64,000 nt of DNA from an uncultured Gammaproteobacteria bacterium (GTDB lineage: Bacteria; Pseudomonadota; Gammaproteobacteria; Pseudomonadales; Pseudohongiellaceae), in assembly GCA_913061515.1 (NCBI GenBank), contig CAJXSF010000005.1:24943-88942 (forward strand), given 5' to 3'. The notes under the pieces are model-generated. The model was not told the origin of the DNA and did not search any database. It saw nothing but the letters and a program-made list of their open reading frames with translations. This document shows, one piece after another, positions 35,632 through 43,511 of this stretch. Every line of letters begins with the position of its first letter. The stretch's first letter is position 1. The position numbers and the translations under genes are program-made.

Positions 35632-36687
35632 ATGGAATCGCAAGAATTAACGCTGAATGTACAAGGTATGGTCTGTGGTGGCTGTGAGAATGCGGTAGAG
35701 ACCGCTCTAGGACAGACAGAGGGGATTGAGCAGTCCAAAGCCGATCACACGAAGAGCTGTGTCTGGGTGCGATTTGACCCAGAGAAAACCAATGCCGCGG
35801 CATTGTCACAGATCATCACCACTGCCGGTTACGAAGTAGTCTCATCGGCAGAAGACGATGCCATTGCGACTGTGCAAGTTGCCAATCCAAGCTTGCAACA
35901 CACGGGATCGACTCGCCTACGCAGTGCCTTGCTTTTCATCGCACTGTTTATCGTAGTAGGCGGAATCGTGCAATGGGGACGCAGCTTAATGCCCAATGTC
36001 ATGACACAGATGAATGCTGGGGTCAGCCTCGCCACCTTATTCATGATAGGTTTTTTTACTGGGTTCCACTGTATAGGCATGTGCGGAAGTTTCGTCGTTA
36101 GCTACGTCGACAAAGCAGATTCTTTCGCCAAATCGGCCTTATCCCATGCAGCCTATGGTAGTGGTAAAACACTGTCTTACTCATTGATTGGAGCCCTTTT
36201 TGGTTTACTAGGAGCACTAGTCACAGTCACACCGGTTATGCGCGGCTATGCAGCTATCCTAGCAGGTTTGTTCCTGTTTCTTTTTGGTTTAAAGATGCTC
36301 AAAATCATCCCTCAGTTTGCCTTTCTTAACTTGCGATTTCCTAAGGCGGTCACAAGCAAAGTGACTGACGCACTAGGACGCACTCGCCGCCCTTTTACCA
36401 CAGGGTTACTGAATGGTTTGCTGATTGGATGTGGGCCACTGCAAGCGATGTACATCATGGCCGCAGGTACTGGCAGCCCAGTTGAGGGAGCATTAATGCT
36501 TTGCTTTTTTGGCTTAGGCACCCTTCCCGCCTTGCTTGGGTTTGGTTTCTTTGCCAGTTATTTGTCTATGAAGTCGATGCATCAAATCATGCGGGTTTCT
36601 GGCGTGTTAGTCATCCTCATGGGCGGCATGATGCTGATGCGCGGAATGAACTTTCTGACTGCAACGCCAGGGGTAATGGGCAATTAA
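35632..36687 (+). CDS. HMA-domain / SafE (TauE-like) membrane protein fusion
   Basis: 351 residues. Residues ~5-72 are a heavy-metal-associated domain with the metal motif GMVCGGCENAV. Then come seven or so membrane segments of the sulfite exporter TauE/SafE, UreH-like type, with the conserved GFHCIGMCGSF motif inside the first repeat and NGLLIGCGPLQAMY in the second. Members are implicated in copper or nickel handling and sulfur export. A soluble metal-chaperone domain fused to the channel suggests metal delivery. Convergent with a His-rich periplasmic protein whose end overlaps by 4 bp. Confidence 0.82.
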   Translation: MESQELTLNVQGMVCGGCENAVETALGQTEGIEQSKADHTKSCVWVRFDPEKTNAAALSQIITTAGYEVVSSAEDDAIATVQVANPSLQHTGSTRLRSALLFIALFIVVGGIVQWGRSLMPNVMTQMNAGVSLATLFMIGFFTGFHCIGMCGSFVVSYVDKADSFAKSALSHAAYGSGKTLSYSLIGALFGLLGALVTVTPVMRGYAAILAGLFLFLFGLKMLKIIPQFAFLNLRFPKAVTSKVTDALGRTRRPFTTGLLNGLLIGCGPLQAMYIMAAGTGSPVEGALMLCFFGLGTLPALLGFGFFASYLSMKSMHQIMRVSGVLVILMGGMMLMRGMNFLTATPGVMGN

Positions 36688-37184
36688 TGACCGTGCGCCG
36701 CGTGATCGTCACTTTGCCAGCCACTATGATTAAAATACTGACCATAGGCTTGCAAAGCGACTTTCAACGTTGGGAATCCCCGCTCAGACATTGGAGTAGA
36801 CTCCAGCACCGCAGCGCCACTTAGTAGCATTGCTAATATGCTATGGAGATTGGCATCCGCTGCAGGCTCTAACTCACATTGCTCAATCATTGTATTAACA
36901 CTGCTTTGAACTGATTGGCTTAGCTGCATAGCCTGTGTCTTATCAAGTTGTCCCGCCGCAAAGGCTGGCTCCAGCATATCCACCGCCGTGCGAATCTCTA
37001 TCATTCCATGACGTAGCGCTTCATCGGTTTCCCATGGCTCACCATTGTTGAGCGAAAGCTCAGCACTCACGTGCTCATCGTGGGCATGATCGACAGCGTG
37101 ATCGTGGGGCTGAGCTTGCAGGTTTGTAGAGGACGAAAGCAAAAAGAGTGTAACTGAGAAAAATACATTCGCAGCTGTGTTCAT
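36684..37184 (-). CDS. Histidine-rich periplasmic protein
   Basis: 166 residues with a cleavable signal (~1-24, ending LQA). His clusters lie at both ends of the mature chain (HDHAVDHAHDEH and SDDHAAHGH), with a helical middle (HGMIEIRTAVDMLEPAFAAGQLDK). It also has one CELEP Cys. Composition suggests reversible metal binding (Cu, Ni or Zn). Its convergent partner carries an HMA domain, which supports a metal theme. No characterised family recognised. Confidence 0.7.
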   Translation of the reverse strand: MNTAANVFFSVTLFLLSSSTNLQAQPHDHAVDHAHDEHVSAELSLNNGEPWETDEALRHGMIEIRTAVDMLEPAFAAGQLDKTQAMQLSQSVQSSVNTMIEQCELEPAADANLHSILAMLLSGAAVLESTPMSERGFPTLKVALQAYGQYFNHSGWQSDDHAAHGH

Positions 37185-37255
37185 TAGCAGCTCCCTATGA
37201 GCAATTGAGTTACGCCCATTATATGCTTCTTACTCAATACAAGTACTACGACTAG

Positions 37256-37283
37256 ATCAAGTAATCTGACCCCTTGATTTCTT
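37256..37283. repeat. REP-like palindrome, left copy
   Basis: ATCAAG-N11-CTTGAT with the word TCTGACCCCTTGATTTCTT. It is the reverse complement of 40709-40740 over ~18 identical bases plus a weaker 12. It touches the LysR stop codon. Confidence 0.55.
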
Positions 37284-38224
37284 TAGTCGATGATAGAAAC
37301 AACATCACCCAGACGCTCTCGAATGATAGTGCGTAGACAGGCGGCAAACTCGCGAAAGAACACGCGGCTAGGTGAGGCGACACGCCAAATTAGAGCGTGC
37401 TGACGCGATATAGGTTGGCCGCTTAGTTCAGACACATGCAGCGCTTCAGGATTGTGCATTTCCGAGTGAACATAAAGCCCTGGCAAAAACGCCACCCCTA
37501 AGCCCATTACCACCATTTGTCGAAGAGTATCCAAGCTCGTACCCTCGTAATCCCGATGCACGTGGGCACCAAGACGTTGGCATAACTCCTGGATTTCGTA
37601 GTGAAAATGATGCTGCCCCTCAAGGGTTAATACCTTTTCCCCCCGCAAATGGTCGGGTGAAATTTGTATTTGAGCCGCAAGCGGGTGATCGGCAGGCACT
37701 ACAAATTTAAGCGGTTCACTAAACAATGGCTCTACAGCTAAGCCATCCCCACTTATTGGCAGTGGGATGATGGCAAGGTCATATTCACCTTGTATAAGTT
37801 TACGTTGAAGCGCAACTGCGGGCGCTTCTCTGACATAGAGCTTAAGATCGTGGTAGCGACTGTGTAGTGCCGGCAGTACGTTGGGTAATAAATAAGGCCC
37901 TAATGTGGGAGGCACTCCAAGTCTGTAAGTGACTTTGTGGCCGGTTGAGATAACGCTAGCTTGATCCATGAACCCTTGCACTGTCATTAATATCTGACGA
38001 GCCTCCGGCAACAACTCTCTTCCTTGCGCTGACAGCAACGTCCCCGAGCGGGAGCGTTCAAACAAGCTAATACCAAGGGTGGACTCCAAAACGGTAATCT
38101 GAGCGGTCAATGCTGGTTGGCTTACCTGCAAGATTTCGGAAGCACGACGGAAATTACTGGCATCAGCCACAGCAACAAAATACTGCAATTGACGAATGCT
38201 TGGTGGCTTACGGTGGTTGTACAT
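37283..38224 (-). CDS. LysR-family transcriptional regulator
   Basis: 313 residues. The N-terminal winged HTH (LQYFVAVADASNFRRASEILQVSQPALTAQI) and a PBP2-type effector domain follow. The overall pattern (SPDHLRGEKVLTLEGQH...ELCQ) recalls OxyR, but the first OxyR redox Cys is replaced and only one Cys remains there, so redox sensing is unlikely. It is divergent from a carbonic anhydrase and SulP transporter, 115 bp apart, so it probably controls them. An AT-rich inverted repeat (GATAAC...TTATC) near 38243-38260 is a possible binding site. Confidence 0.85.
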   Translation of the reverse strand: MYNHRKPPSIRQLQYFVAVADASNFRRASEILQVSQPALTAQITVLESTLGISLFERSRSGTLLSAQGRELLPEARQILMTVQGFMDQASVISTGHKVTYRLGVPPTLGPYLLPNVLPALHSRYHDLKLYVREAPAVALQRKLIQGEYDLAIIPLPISGDGLAVEPLFSEPLKFVVPADHPLAAQIQISPDHLRGEKVLTLEGQHHFHYEIQELCQRLGAHVHRDYEGTSLDTLRQMVVMGLGVAFLPGLYVHSEMHNPEALHVSELSGQPISRQHALIWRVASPSRVFFREFAACLRTIIRERLGDVVSIID

Positions 38225-38339
38225 AGCGGCCTAAACGACTCCTGATAACTTATTATTATCAGTAAAACACATATCTTACTATAAAGGTATCAAAGAATAA
38301 TGCTCATCTTTTCCGCCAACGACAATTCAGGAGTTACTA

Positions 38340-38999
38340 ATGGACCACGTTATTTCAGGTGTAGCAAGATTCCAGCAAGATATCTTTCCGAACAAAAAGG
38401 ATCGATTCAAGAAGCTAGCTACAGGGCAGAACCCCGAAGTACTGTTCATCACTTGCGCCGACTCAAGAATTGACCCCAATTTGGTCACTCAAACAGAACC
38501 AGGCGATCTCTTCATTTGCCGTAATGCAGGCAACATTGTGCCTCCACACAGCAATCAGACCGGCAGCATGACCGCCTCTATCGAGTTTGCCGTAGCCGCT
38601 TTAGGTGTCTCGCACATTGTTATCTGTGGACATACAGACTGCGGTGCTATCAAAGGCGCAATTAACCCAGAAAACCTAGACAGCCTTCCTCACGTAAAAG
38701 AGTGGCTAGGACATTGTCGTTCAGCTACTGAAACAGTACGTGAGCGTCATGGACATTTGGACAAAGACAATCTAGCAGAAGTAACTTGTGAGAACGTATT
38801 ACAACAGTTACAGCATTTGAGAACTCATCCTGCTGTAGCAGCTGGGCTTGCCAACAAACGCATCACTTTGCATGGCTGGGTTTATGACATTGGGACAGGT
38901 CAGGTGCTGTGTTACAACGAAAAGACCGAAGGATTCGAGCCTATGGATGAGCAGTACAAAGCCTTGTTCGCTGACGTGCAATCCGTAAAGGAGGCTTAA
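38340..38999 (+). CDS. Beta-class carbonic anhydrase
   Basis: 219 residues. Zinc ligands are C39, D41 (CADSRIDP), H98 and C101 (GHTDCGAI). It interconverts CO2 and bicarbonate. The GGAG-type ribosome-binding site is six bases before the ATG. The SulP transporter starts one base after its stop, so the two are surely co-transcribed. This pairing indicates bicarbonate supply rather than sulfate uptake. Confidence 0.93.
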   Translation: MDHVISGVARFQQDIFPNKKDRFKKLATGQNPEVLFITCADSRIDPNLVTQTEPGDLFICRNAGNIVPPHSNQTGSMTASIEFAVAALGVSHIVICGHTDCGAIKGAINPENLDSLPHVKEWLGHCRSATETVRERHGHLDKDNLAEVTCENVLQQLQHLRTHPAVAAGLANKRITLHGWVYDIGTGQVLCYNEKTEGFEPMDEQYKALFADVQSVKEA

Positions 39000-39000
39000 T

Positions 39001-40644
39001 ATGAAATTCGATTTATCCTCCCTGCGAGGAGATATCACCGGCGGTCTTACCGCCGGTGTTGTAGCGTTGCCGTTGGCATTGGCTTTAGGGGTGGCCTCAG
39101 GCTTAGGCCCTATAGCCGGCATATACGGCGCCATCATGGTAGGTTTTTTTGCAGCCTTGTTTGGTGGCACGGGTCCTCAAATATCAGGCCCGACAGGCCC
39201 AATGGTCGTTGTACTAGCGGGGCTTTTCGCTTCTTTGTCTGGTGACGTCGCGCTAATTTTTACCGCTGTAATGCTCGCAGGGGTTCTACAGGTAATCTTT
39301 GGTGTACTTGGCATTGGCCAATACATCCGCCTAGTGCCCTATCCTGTGGTGTCAGGATTTATGTCCGGCATTGGTGTCATTATTATCATTCTCCAGTTAA
39401 GTCCCTTACTCGGACATGACTCTCCAGCGGGAACATTAGGCGCGCTCGCCTATTTACCTGAGGCGTTCTCAAATATCCATTTCTCTAATCTTGCCCTAGG
39501 TCTTGGCACCTTGGCGATGGTTTATGCTTGGCCTTCAGCTTGGGGAAAATACCTGCCTGCTCCTTTGGCGGCACTAATCGCAGGAACCATTCTTGCGTAT
39601 TTTGCTTTCCAAGTGCCTGTGTTAGGTGAAATACCAACTGGTTTGCCTGAGCTACACCTTCCAGTGTTCGGTGGTGACCAAATGCTTCTGGTTTTTGAAG
39701 CAGCGATTATTCTCGCAATTTTGGGTTCAATCGATAGTTTGTTGACATCCCTAGTTGCGGACAATATGACGCGCAAACGTCACCACAGTAATAAAGAATT
39801 GATCGGCCAGGGCGTCGGAAATTTCTTTGCTGGCTTGATGGGAGGCATCGCTGGTGCTGGGGCGACAATGCGTACAGTTGTCAACATCCGCTCAGGTGGC
39901 CGGACGCGCATTTCAGGCATGACCCATTCGATAGTGCTTCTAACAATCGTATTGGGGCTTGGCTCATTGGCTTCTAACATTCCTATGGCAGTTCTCGCCG
40001 GCATCTTGGTAAAAGTCGGTTTGGATATTGTCGATTGGAGCTATGTTAAACGTGCACACCAAGGGCCACGATGGGATCTATTGTTGATGGTACTTGTGCT
40101 TGTACTGACAGTGTTTGTCGATCTGATTACCGCAGTTGCCGCAGGTGTGGTTCTTGCCGCTCTGGCATTCGTTAGACAAGTGGCGCAGTTACAAGTGGCA
40201 AAACTGCGCAACCTGCCAGAGTATATTGACTCAGAGGAAGACAAAGCGATTTTGCAGCGCTTCCGCACTGAAATCGTCTTGTTCGAGTTTTCAGGCCCAT
40301 TAAGTTTTGGTGCTGCAGCAGATCTTGGACACCAGGTCCGAGAGCATTGCGAACCAGGTTCACGCATACTGGTTTTGGACCTGTCAGCGGTTCCAACTCT
40401 TGATGTGTCGGCAATCATGGCCGTGGAAACAATTGCCCAAGATGCAAAAACCTCAGGCAGACGTTTGTTCCTTGCGGGAATGAGTGATGAAGTCAAACAA
40501 GTGCTGGCAGATCTAAGCGGAAGTTTGCCAGCGGATGCTGTATTCGCGAGTCGCGCTGAAGCCTTGCGTCACTGCGAAGAGGTTTTAAATGGTAGTAAAC
40601 ATGATCAAGAAAACACTCACGACGGGGTGTTAGCAAGTGCTTAA
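39001..40644 (+). CDS. SulP-family anion transporter with STAS domain (probable bicarbonate carrier)
   Basis: 547 residues. About 10-14 membrane segments with the SulP signature near the N-terminus (GGLTAGVVALPLALALGVASG, GIYGAIMVGFFAALFGGT, ISGPTGPM), and a C-terminal STAS domain (IVLFEFSGPLSFGAA..., DLSAVPTLDVSAIMAVET). The gene follows the carbonic anhydrase by one base. SulP proteins move sulfate, chloride or bicarbonate; the BicA-type bicarbonate role is inferred from the partner. AAGGAGG precedes its start. The His/Asp-rich tail (KHDQENTHDG) is odd but short. Confidence 0.88.
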   Translation: MKFDLSSLRGDITGGLTAGVVALPLALALGVASGLGPIAGIYGAIMVGFFAALFGGTGPQISGPTGPMVVVLAGLFASLSGDVALIFTAVMLAGVLQVIFGVLGIGQYIRLVPYPVVSGFMSGIGVIIIILQLSPLLGHDSPAGTLGALAYLPEAFSNIHFSNLALGLGTLAMVYAWPSAWGKYLPAPLAALIAGTILAYFAFQVPVLGEIPTGLPELHLPVFGGDQMLLVFEAAIILAILGSIDSLLTSLVADNMTRKRHHSNKELIGQGVGNFFAGLMGGIAGAGATMRTVVNIRSGGRTRISGMTHSIVLLTIVLGLGSLASNIPMAVLAGILVKVGLDIVDWSYVKRAHQGPRWDLLLMVLVLVLTVFVDLITAVAAGVVLAALAFVRQVAQLQVAKLRNLPEYIDSEEDKAILQRFRTEIVLFEFSGPLSFGAAADLGHQVREHCEPGSRILVLDLSAVPTLDVSAIMAVETIAQDAKTSGRRLFLAGMSDEVKQVLADLSGSLPADAVFASRAEALRHCEEVLNGSKHDQENTHDGVLASA

Positions 40645-40665
40645 AACCTTATCTTGATCTTTGAT

Positions 40666-40695
40666 GCCGGCCACAGTTGTGGCCGGCTTTTTTTT
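40666..40695 (+). terminator. Intrinsic terminator after the SulP gene
   Basis: Perfect nine-base stem GCCGGCCAC / GTGGCCGGC with AGTT loop, followed by eight T. Confidence 0.9.
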
Positions 40696-40708
40696 GCCCG
40701 CCTGCCCC

Positions 40709-40742
40709 AAATCAAGAAATCAAGGGGTCAGAACACTTGATT
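40709..40742. repeat. REP-like palindrome, right copy
   Basis: AATCAAG-N11-CTTGATT with AAGAAATCAAGGGGTCAGA, the inverted counterpart of 37256-37283. The two copies bracket the LysR-carbonic anhydrase-SulP module exactly. Confidence 0.55.
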
Positions 40743-40922
40743 CTATCAAAGCGTTTCAGTCCTTCCATTCCCCTAGCATTAGCGAACACACTTGCTTAGC
40801 AATCAACAACTTGCAGCTCAATCCGCATTGATGTTTCGCAACTTATAGCGTAATTTGGCACAGCTCAACGATAATTCGATCGCAATGAGTGCAAGACTGC
40901 TAACCAGATTGGAGTCAACAAG

Positions 40923-41864
40923 TTGAAAAAATCCGCCCTACTCTTTTGTATTATTTCCTTGGTTTCAGCATGTAATTCTATGCCTCAAACACAAGACGGT
41001 TCCCATTGGTATGACGTCATGCCCCGCGCTTCGTGGTCTAAGTATGAGCTGATAGACACCAAGCAAAATTGGTTTGAAGTTTACCAATTAAATGAAAACA
41101 CCTACGCAATCTACGAGCCCTATCAATGGCAAGAAGCCATAAGCTATTTGTTGATAGGAACTGAAAAGGCGATGCTGGTTGACACCTTACAAGGTATTGG
41201 CGACATAAAATCAGTAGTCGACCAACTCACTAAACTACCTGTGATTGTCGTTAACACACACAGCCATTTCGATCACGTCAGTGGCAACTATCAGTTCGAG
41301 ACCGTCTATGGCTTAGATAAGCCATTTACGCTAAACAACGCCAAAGGTCATGATCACTCAGTGAACGCTGGAAATATGACACCCGACACGTTCTGGAAAA
41401 ATGTCCCGAAAACCTTCAACGCTGACACCTACGAAAACAAGCCCTACCAGATTAGCAAATACCTTCAAGATGGAGAGATTATAGACATTGGTGACCGCCC
41501 CATTGAGGTTGTTTTTGCTCCTGGTCACTCCCCAGATAGTTTAATATTAGTTGATAAAAACAATCGCTTTATGATGACCGGCGACACTTTTTATCCTGCG
41601 CCAATATATGTTTATTCTGACACTTCTAGCTTTCGTGATTATGCCAACTCAATTCAAACAATGTTGACGTACCAGAACGAAGTCGACTTTCTACTTCCCG
41701 GCCACAATGAAACTATGCAACCTGCGTCTTACTTAGCAAAATTGCATGCAGCAACACTGGCTGTTTTGAACGACAGCACTCCGAGCACCGTTAGTGAAGC
41801 CGGATCTCATACATACCAGTTCGACGGTTTCAGTATAATAGTCAGAAAGCCTTTGGATTACTAA
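40923..41864 (+). CDS. MBL-fold hydrolase lipoprotein
   Basis: 313 residues, from a TTG start with GGAG eight bases upstream. Lipobox SLVSAC (Cys17). Zinc motif NTHSHFDHVSG (H113, H115, D117, H118), further ligands PGHSPDS, MTGDTFYPA and LLPGHNET. A periplasmic or outer-membrane-anchored hydrolase of unknown substrate. The gene is followed by a small lipoprotein gene after one base, so the two may work together. Unlike the MBL gene at 25.5 kb it lacks the long helical insert. Confidence 0.8.
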   Translation: MKKSALLFCIISLVSACNSMPQTQDGSHWYDVMPRASWSKYELIDTKQNWFEVYQLNENTYAIYEPYQWQEAISYLLIGTEKAMLVDTLQGIGDIKSVVDQLTKLPVIVVNTHSHFDHVSGNYQFETVYGLDKPFTLNNAKGHDHSVNAGNMTPDTFWKNVPKTFNADTYENKPYQISKYLQDGEIIDIGDRPIEVVFAPGHSPDSLILVDKNNRFMMTGDTFYPAPIYVYSDTSSFRDYANSIQTMLTYQNEVDFLLPGHNETMQPASYLAKLHAATLAVLNDSTPSTVSEAGSHTYQFDGFSIIVRKPLDY

Positions 41865-41865
41865 A

Positions 41866-42336
41866 ATGCAAATGATGTTAAAAGCCTATCTTCAAATAGC
41901 CCTTCTCGCACTAGGAGCTTGCACCACGACCACTCAGTCCACCCCTACTAAATATGTTAGGAAGACTGAGTGCCATAGTGGCGACAGAGTGCAATTACAA
42001 CAAGAATGCGGTTATGGCTATAGTGAAGTAATGACGGATGAAAATGTTTATGTCGTTAGCTTTGAAGGAAACAGCAGTACCTCATTAGAGCGCACAACTG
42101 ATTTTGCGATACTCAGGTGTGCGCAAATAGCCAAAGACCGAGTGAGCCTAGACATTGCTGTATACATTACAGAAACAGGAGTCTTCTCCGCAACAGACGA
42201 ATACGGAAACGACAGTAATTTGCCTCGAACATCGGTTGAATGTGAAATTTTAGAAAACCTTCGACGAGCAGACAGTTTGACTGTCGAATCGGTCGAAACC
42301 AAAATGCGTGAGAAATATCCGCAAGAATTATTATAA
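41866..42336 (+). CDS. Small putative lipoprotein, 156 residues
   Basis: Signal with lipobox LALGAC (Cys19). The mature part has four Cys (TECHSGD, QECGYG, ILRCAQ, SVECEI), which could form two disulfides in the periplasm. I do not recognise a family. It starts one base after the MBL lipoprotein stop, so it is probably co-transcribed and may be its partner. Base composition is lower in GC than the operons to the left. Confidence 0.6.
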   Translation: MQMMLKAYLQIALLALGACTTTTQSTPTKYVRKTECHSGDRVQLQQECGYGYSEVMTDENVYVVSFEGNSSTSLERTTDFAILRCAQIAKDRVSLDIAVYITETGVFSATDEYGNDSNLPRTSVECEILENLRRADSLTVESVETKMREKYPQELL

Positions 42337-42510
42337 GTTTCGATCTAGCTGGTGGCCCTCCCCTAATCGCGCTCGAGATACTCAAGGCTTAAGTCTCATC
42401 CATATTTTCAAAAGAGTCTTTTACGCGAGCTTCCATTTGACATATCATCCCGTCAATCTAGCTATACCACCAAACGCTTATAGTTTTTCAATATTGCAGG
42501 GCGCTTAACC

Positions 42511-43062
42511 ATGACGGTTTCTACTCTCTTGATGCTTCTAGTATTCGTCATAGCGATTGTCGCATTAATCAAACTGCCCTCTAACCCAATTACAACAGCG
42601 CCTAAGTTTGAGGCGAATACAGCCTCTACTTCCGTTGGCCTTCCATATAAAGCAATCAGCAAACTCTTCAGCCCTGCTGAAAGGTCATTTCTCGGAGTAT
42701 TGGACAATGCGCTCGGAGACGAATTTAGAGTTTTTGGAAAAGTGCGCGTAGGGGATATTGCAAAAGTAGAATCAGGGTTGAGCCGATCGGCAAGACAAGG
42801 CGCATTAAATAAGATTGCATACAAACACTTCGACTACATAGTCTGCAGCGCAAGTGACCTAGCCGTCGTATGCGCAATCGAACTAAATGATCAATCTCAC
42901 AACACTAAACGGGCAAAAAAAAGAGATGAACTGATCGAGGGTGTTTGTAGAAAAATCTCATTACCTTTAATGCAGGTCACAGCACGGGAGTCCTACTCGA
43001 CTCAAGAGGTGCTTGATCAGTTTATTCAAACAATTAAAGCTACTTTAGATAAGCAAGTTTAG
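42511..43062 (+). CDS. DUF2726-containing membrane-anchored protein
   Basis: 183 residues. One N-terminal membrane helix (LLMLLVFVIAIVALIKL), then a DUF2726 domain: KLFSPAERSFLGVLDNAL, VFGKVRVGDIAKV, HFDYIVCSASDLAVVCAIELND, ending QVTARESYSTQEV. The IVCSASDLAVVCAIELNDQSH stretch has the D...E-x-N pattern of PD-(D/E)xK-like folds, so a nuclease relative is possible. The function is unknown. Last host gene before the tRNA remnant. Confidence 0.75.
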   Translation: MTVSTLLMLLVFVIAIVALIKLPSNPITTAPKFEANTASTSVGLPYKAISKLFSPAERSFLGVLDNALGDEFRVFGKVRVGDIAKVESGLSRSARQGALNKIAYKHFDYIVCSASDLAVVCAIELNDQSHNTKRAKKRDELIEGVCRKISLPLMQVTARESYSTQEVLDQFIQTIKATLDKQV

Positions 43063-43082
43063 TTCAACCGCACGATTGATTC

Positions 43083-43151
43083 ACATTCTGGCTATGCCAG
43101 AATGCTCACCCTTCGGGCAGCCTATGGCTGTCCCGATTGCGCTGCAATCGG
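43083..43151. repeat. Three back-to-back hairpins
   Basis: Consecutive stem-loops: CATTCTGGC/GCCAGAATG (loop TAT, 43084-43104), GGGCAGCC/GGCTGTCC (43115-43133), CCGATTGC/GCAATCGG (loop GCT, 43133-43151). They stand between the DUF2726 gene and the tRNA remnant. The function is unknown. Confidence 0.5.
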
Positions 43152-43170
43152 TCGAACAGCACATTCTTCG

Positions 43171-43248
43171 GCCGGGCGCACCATACGCAAAAAAAAAGGC
43201 CTGCATAAATGCAGACCTTTTTTCTTTCTTGCGTATGGTGCGCCCGGC
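43171..43248. terminator. Long palindrome holding a tRNA-type terminator
   Basis: Outer arms 43171-43190 and 43229-43248 are perfect 20-base reverse complements including GGGCGCACCATACGCAA. Inside is a hairpin AGGCCTGCAT/ATGCAGACCT with T/A runs on both sides, the terminator of the tRNA read leftward. The right arm is the tRNA-Arg acceptor end; the left arm repeats it on the other strand. Confidence 0.7.
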
Positions 43249-43282
43249 ACGATTCGAACGTGCGACCCCTTAGTTCGTAGCT
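43236..43282 (-). tRNA. Truncated 3' part of tRNA-Arg(ACG), prophage att site
   Basis: Read leftward: anticodon loop CTACGAA, 3' anticodon-stem strand CTAAG, variable loop, T arm GCACG-TTCGAAT-CGTGC, acceptor strand CGGGCGC and ACCA. The 5' strand of the anticodon stem, the D arm and the 5' acceptor strand (GCGCCCG expected) are missing to the right, where the sequence becomes phage DNA. So this is the cut-off 3' remnant left by integration. The complete tRNA should lie at the far end of the prophage. Confidence 0.75.
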
Positions 43283-43379
43283 GGTATCGCACAGTAAAGA
43301 TATCAACTGGTTAGAACACTTAATTTTACTTAAATAGCGCGAATGCCGCTCAATTAAATCAACAAGTTACGGTTTATTT

Positions 43380-43499
43380 TTACGTAGATTTGCGCCATCT
43401 GAAATTAGGGTCTATACCTAAAGAAAAGGGAAGCACGCCCATAGTGACAAGGAAGGTCGCTATTAGAGCTAGGAAGCCTATGCCGAGTCTGCGGTACAT
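43380..43499 (-). CDS. 39-residue single-helix protein after the tailspike
   Basis: Starts at 43499 with AAAGGAG nine bases upstream. One membrane helix (LGIGFLALIATFLVTMGVLPFSLG) after MYRR, and a basic tail (FRWRKST). It is 12 bp after the tailspike stop, last in the late operon and next to the att site. Could be a small lysis or superinfection-exclusion protein; unsupported beyond topology. Confidence 0.5.
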   Translation of the reverse strand: MYRRLGIGFLALIATFLVTMGVLPFSLGIDPNFRWRKST

Positions 43500-43511
43500 G
43501 GCTTATCTCCT

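Noticed and set aside
37283..38224. OxyR identity for the LysR protein
   Set aside because: The first redox cysteine of OxyR is absent and there is no adjacent peroxide-defence gene.
43083..43248. CRISPR array or integron attC site
   Set aside because: Hairpins differ from one another and there are no regular spacers, cas genes or integron integrase.
43236..43320. A complete tRNA-Arg gene
   Set aside because: The D arm, 5' anticodon stem and 5' acceptor strand (GCGCCCG) are not found within 100 bp to the right; only the 3' half exists.
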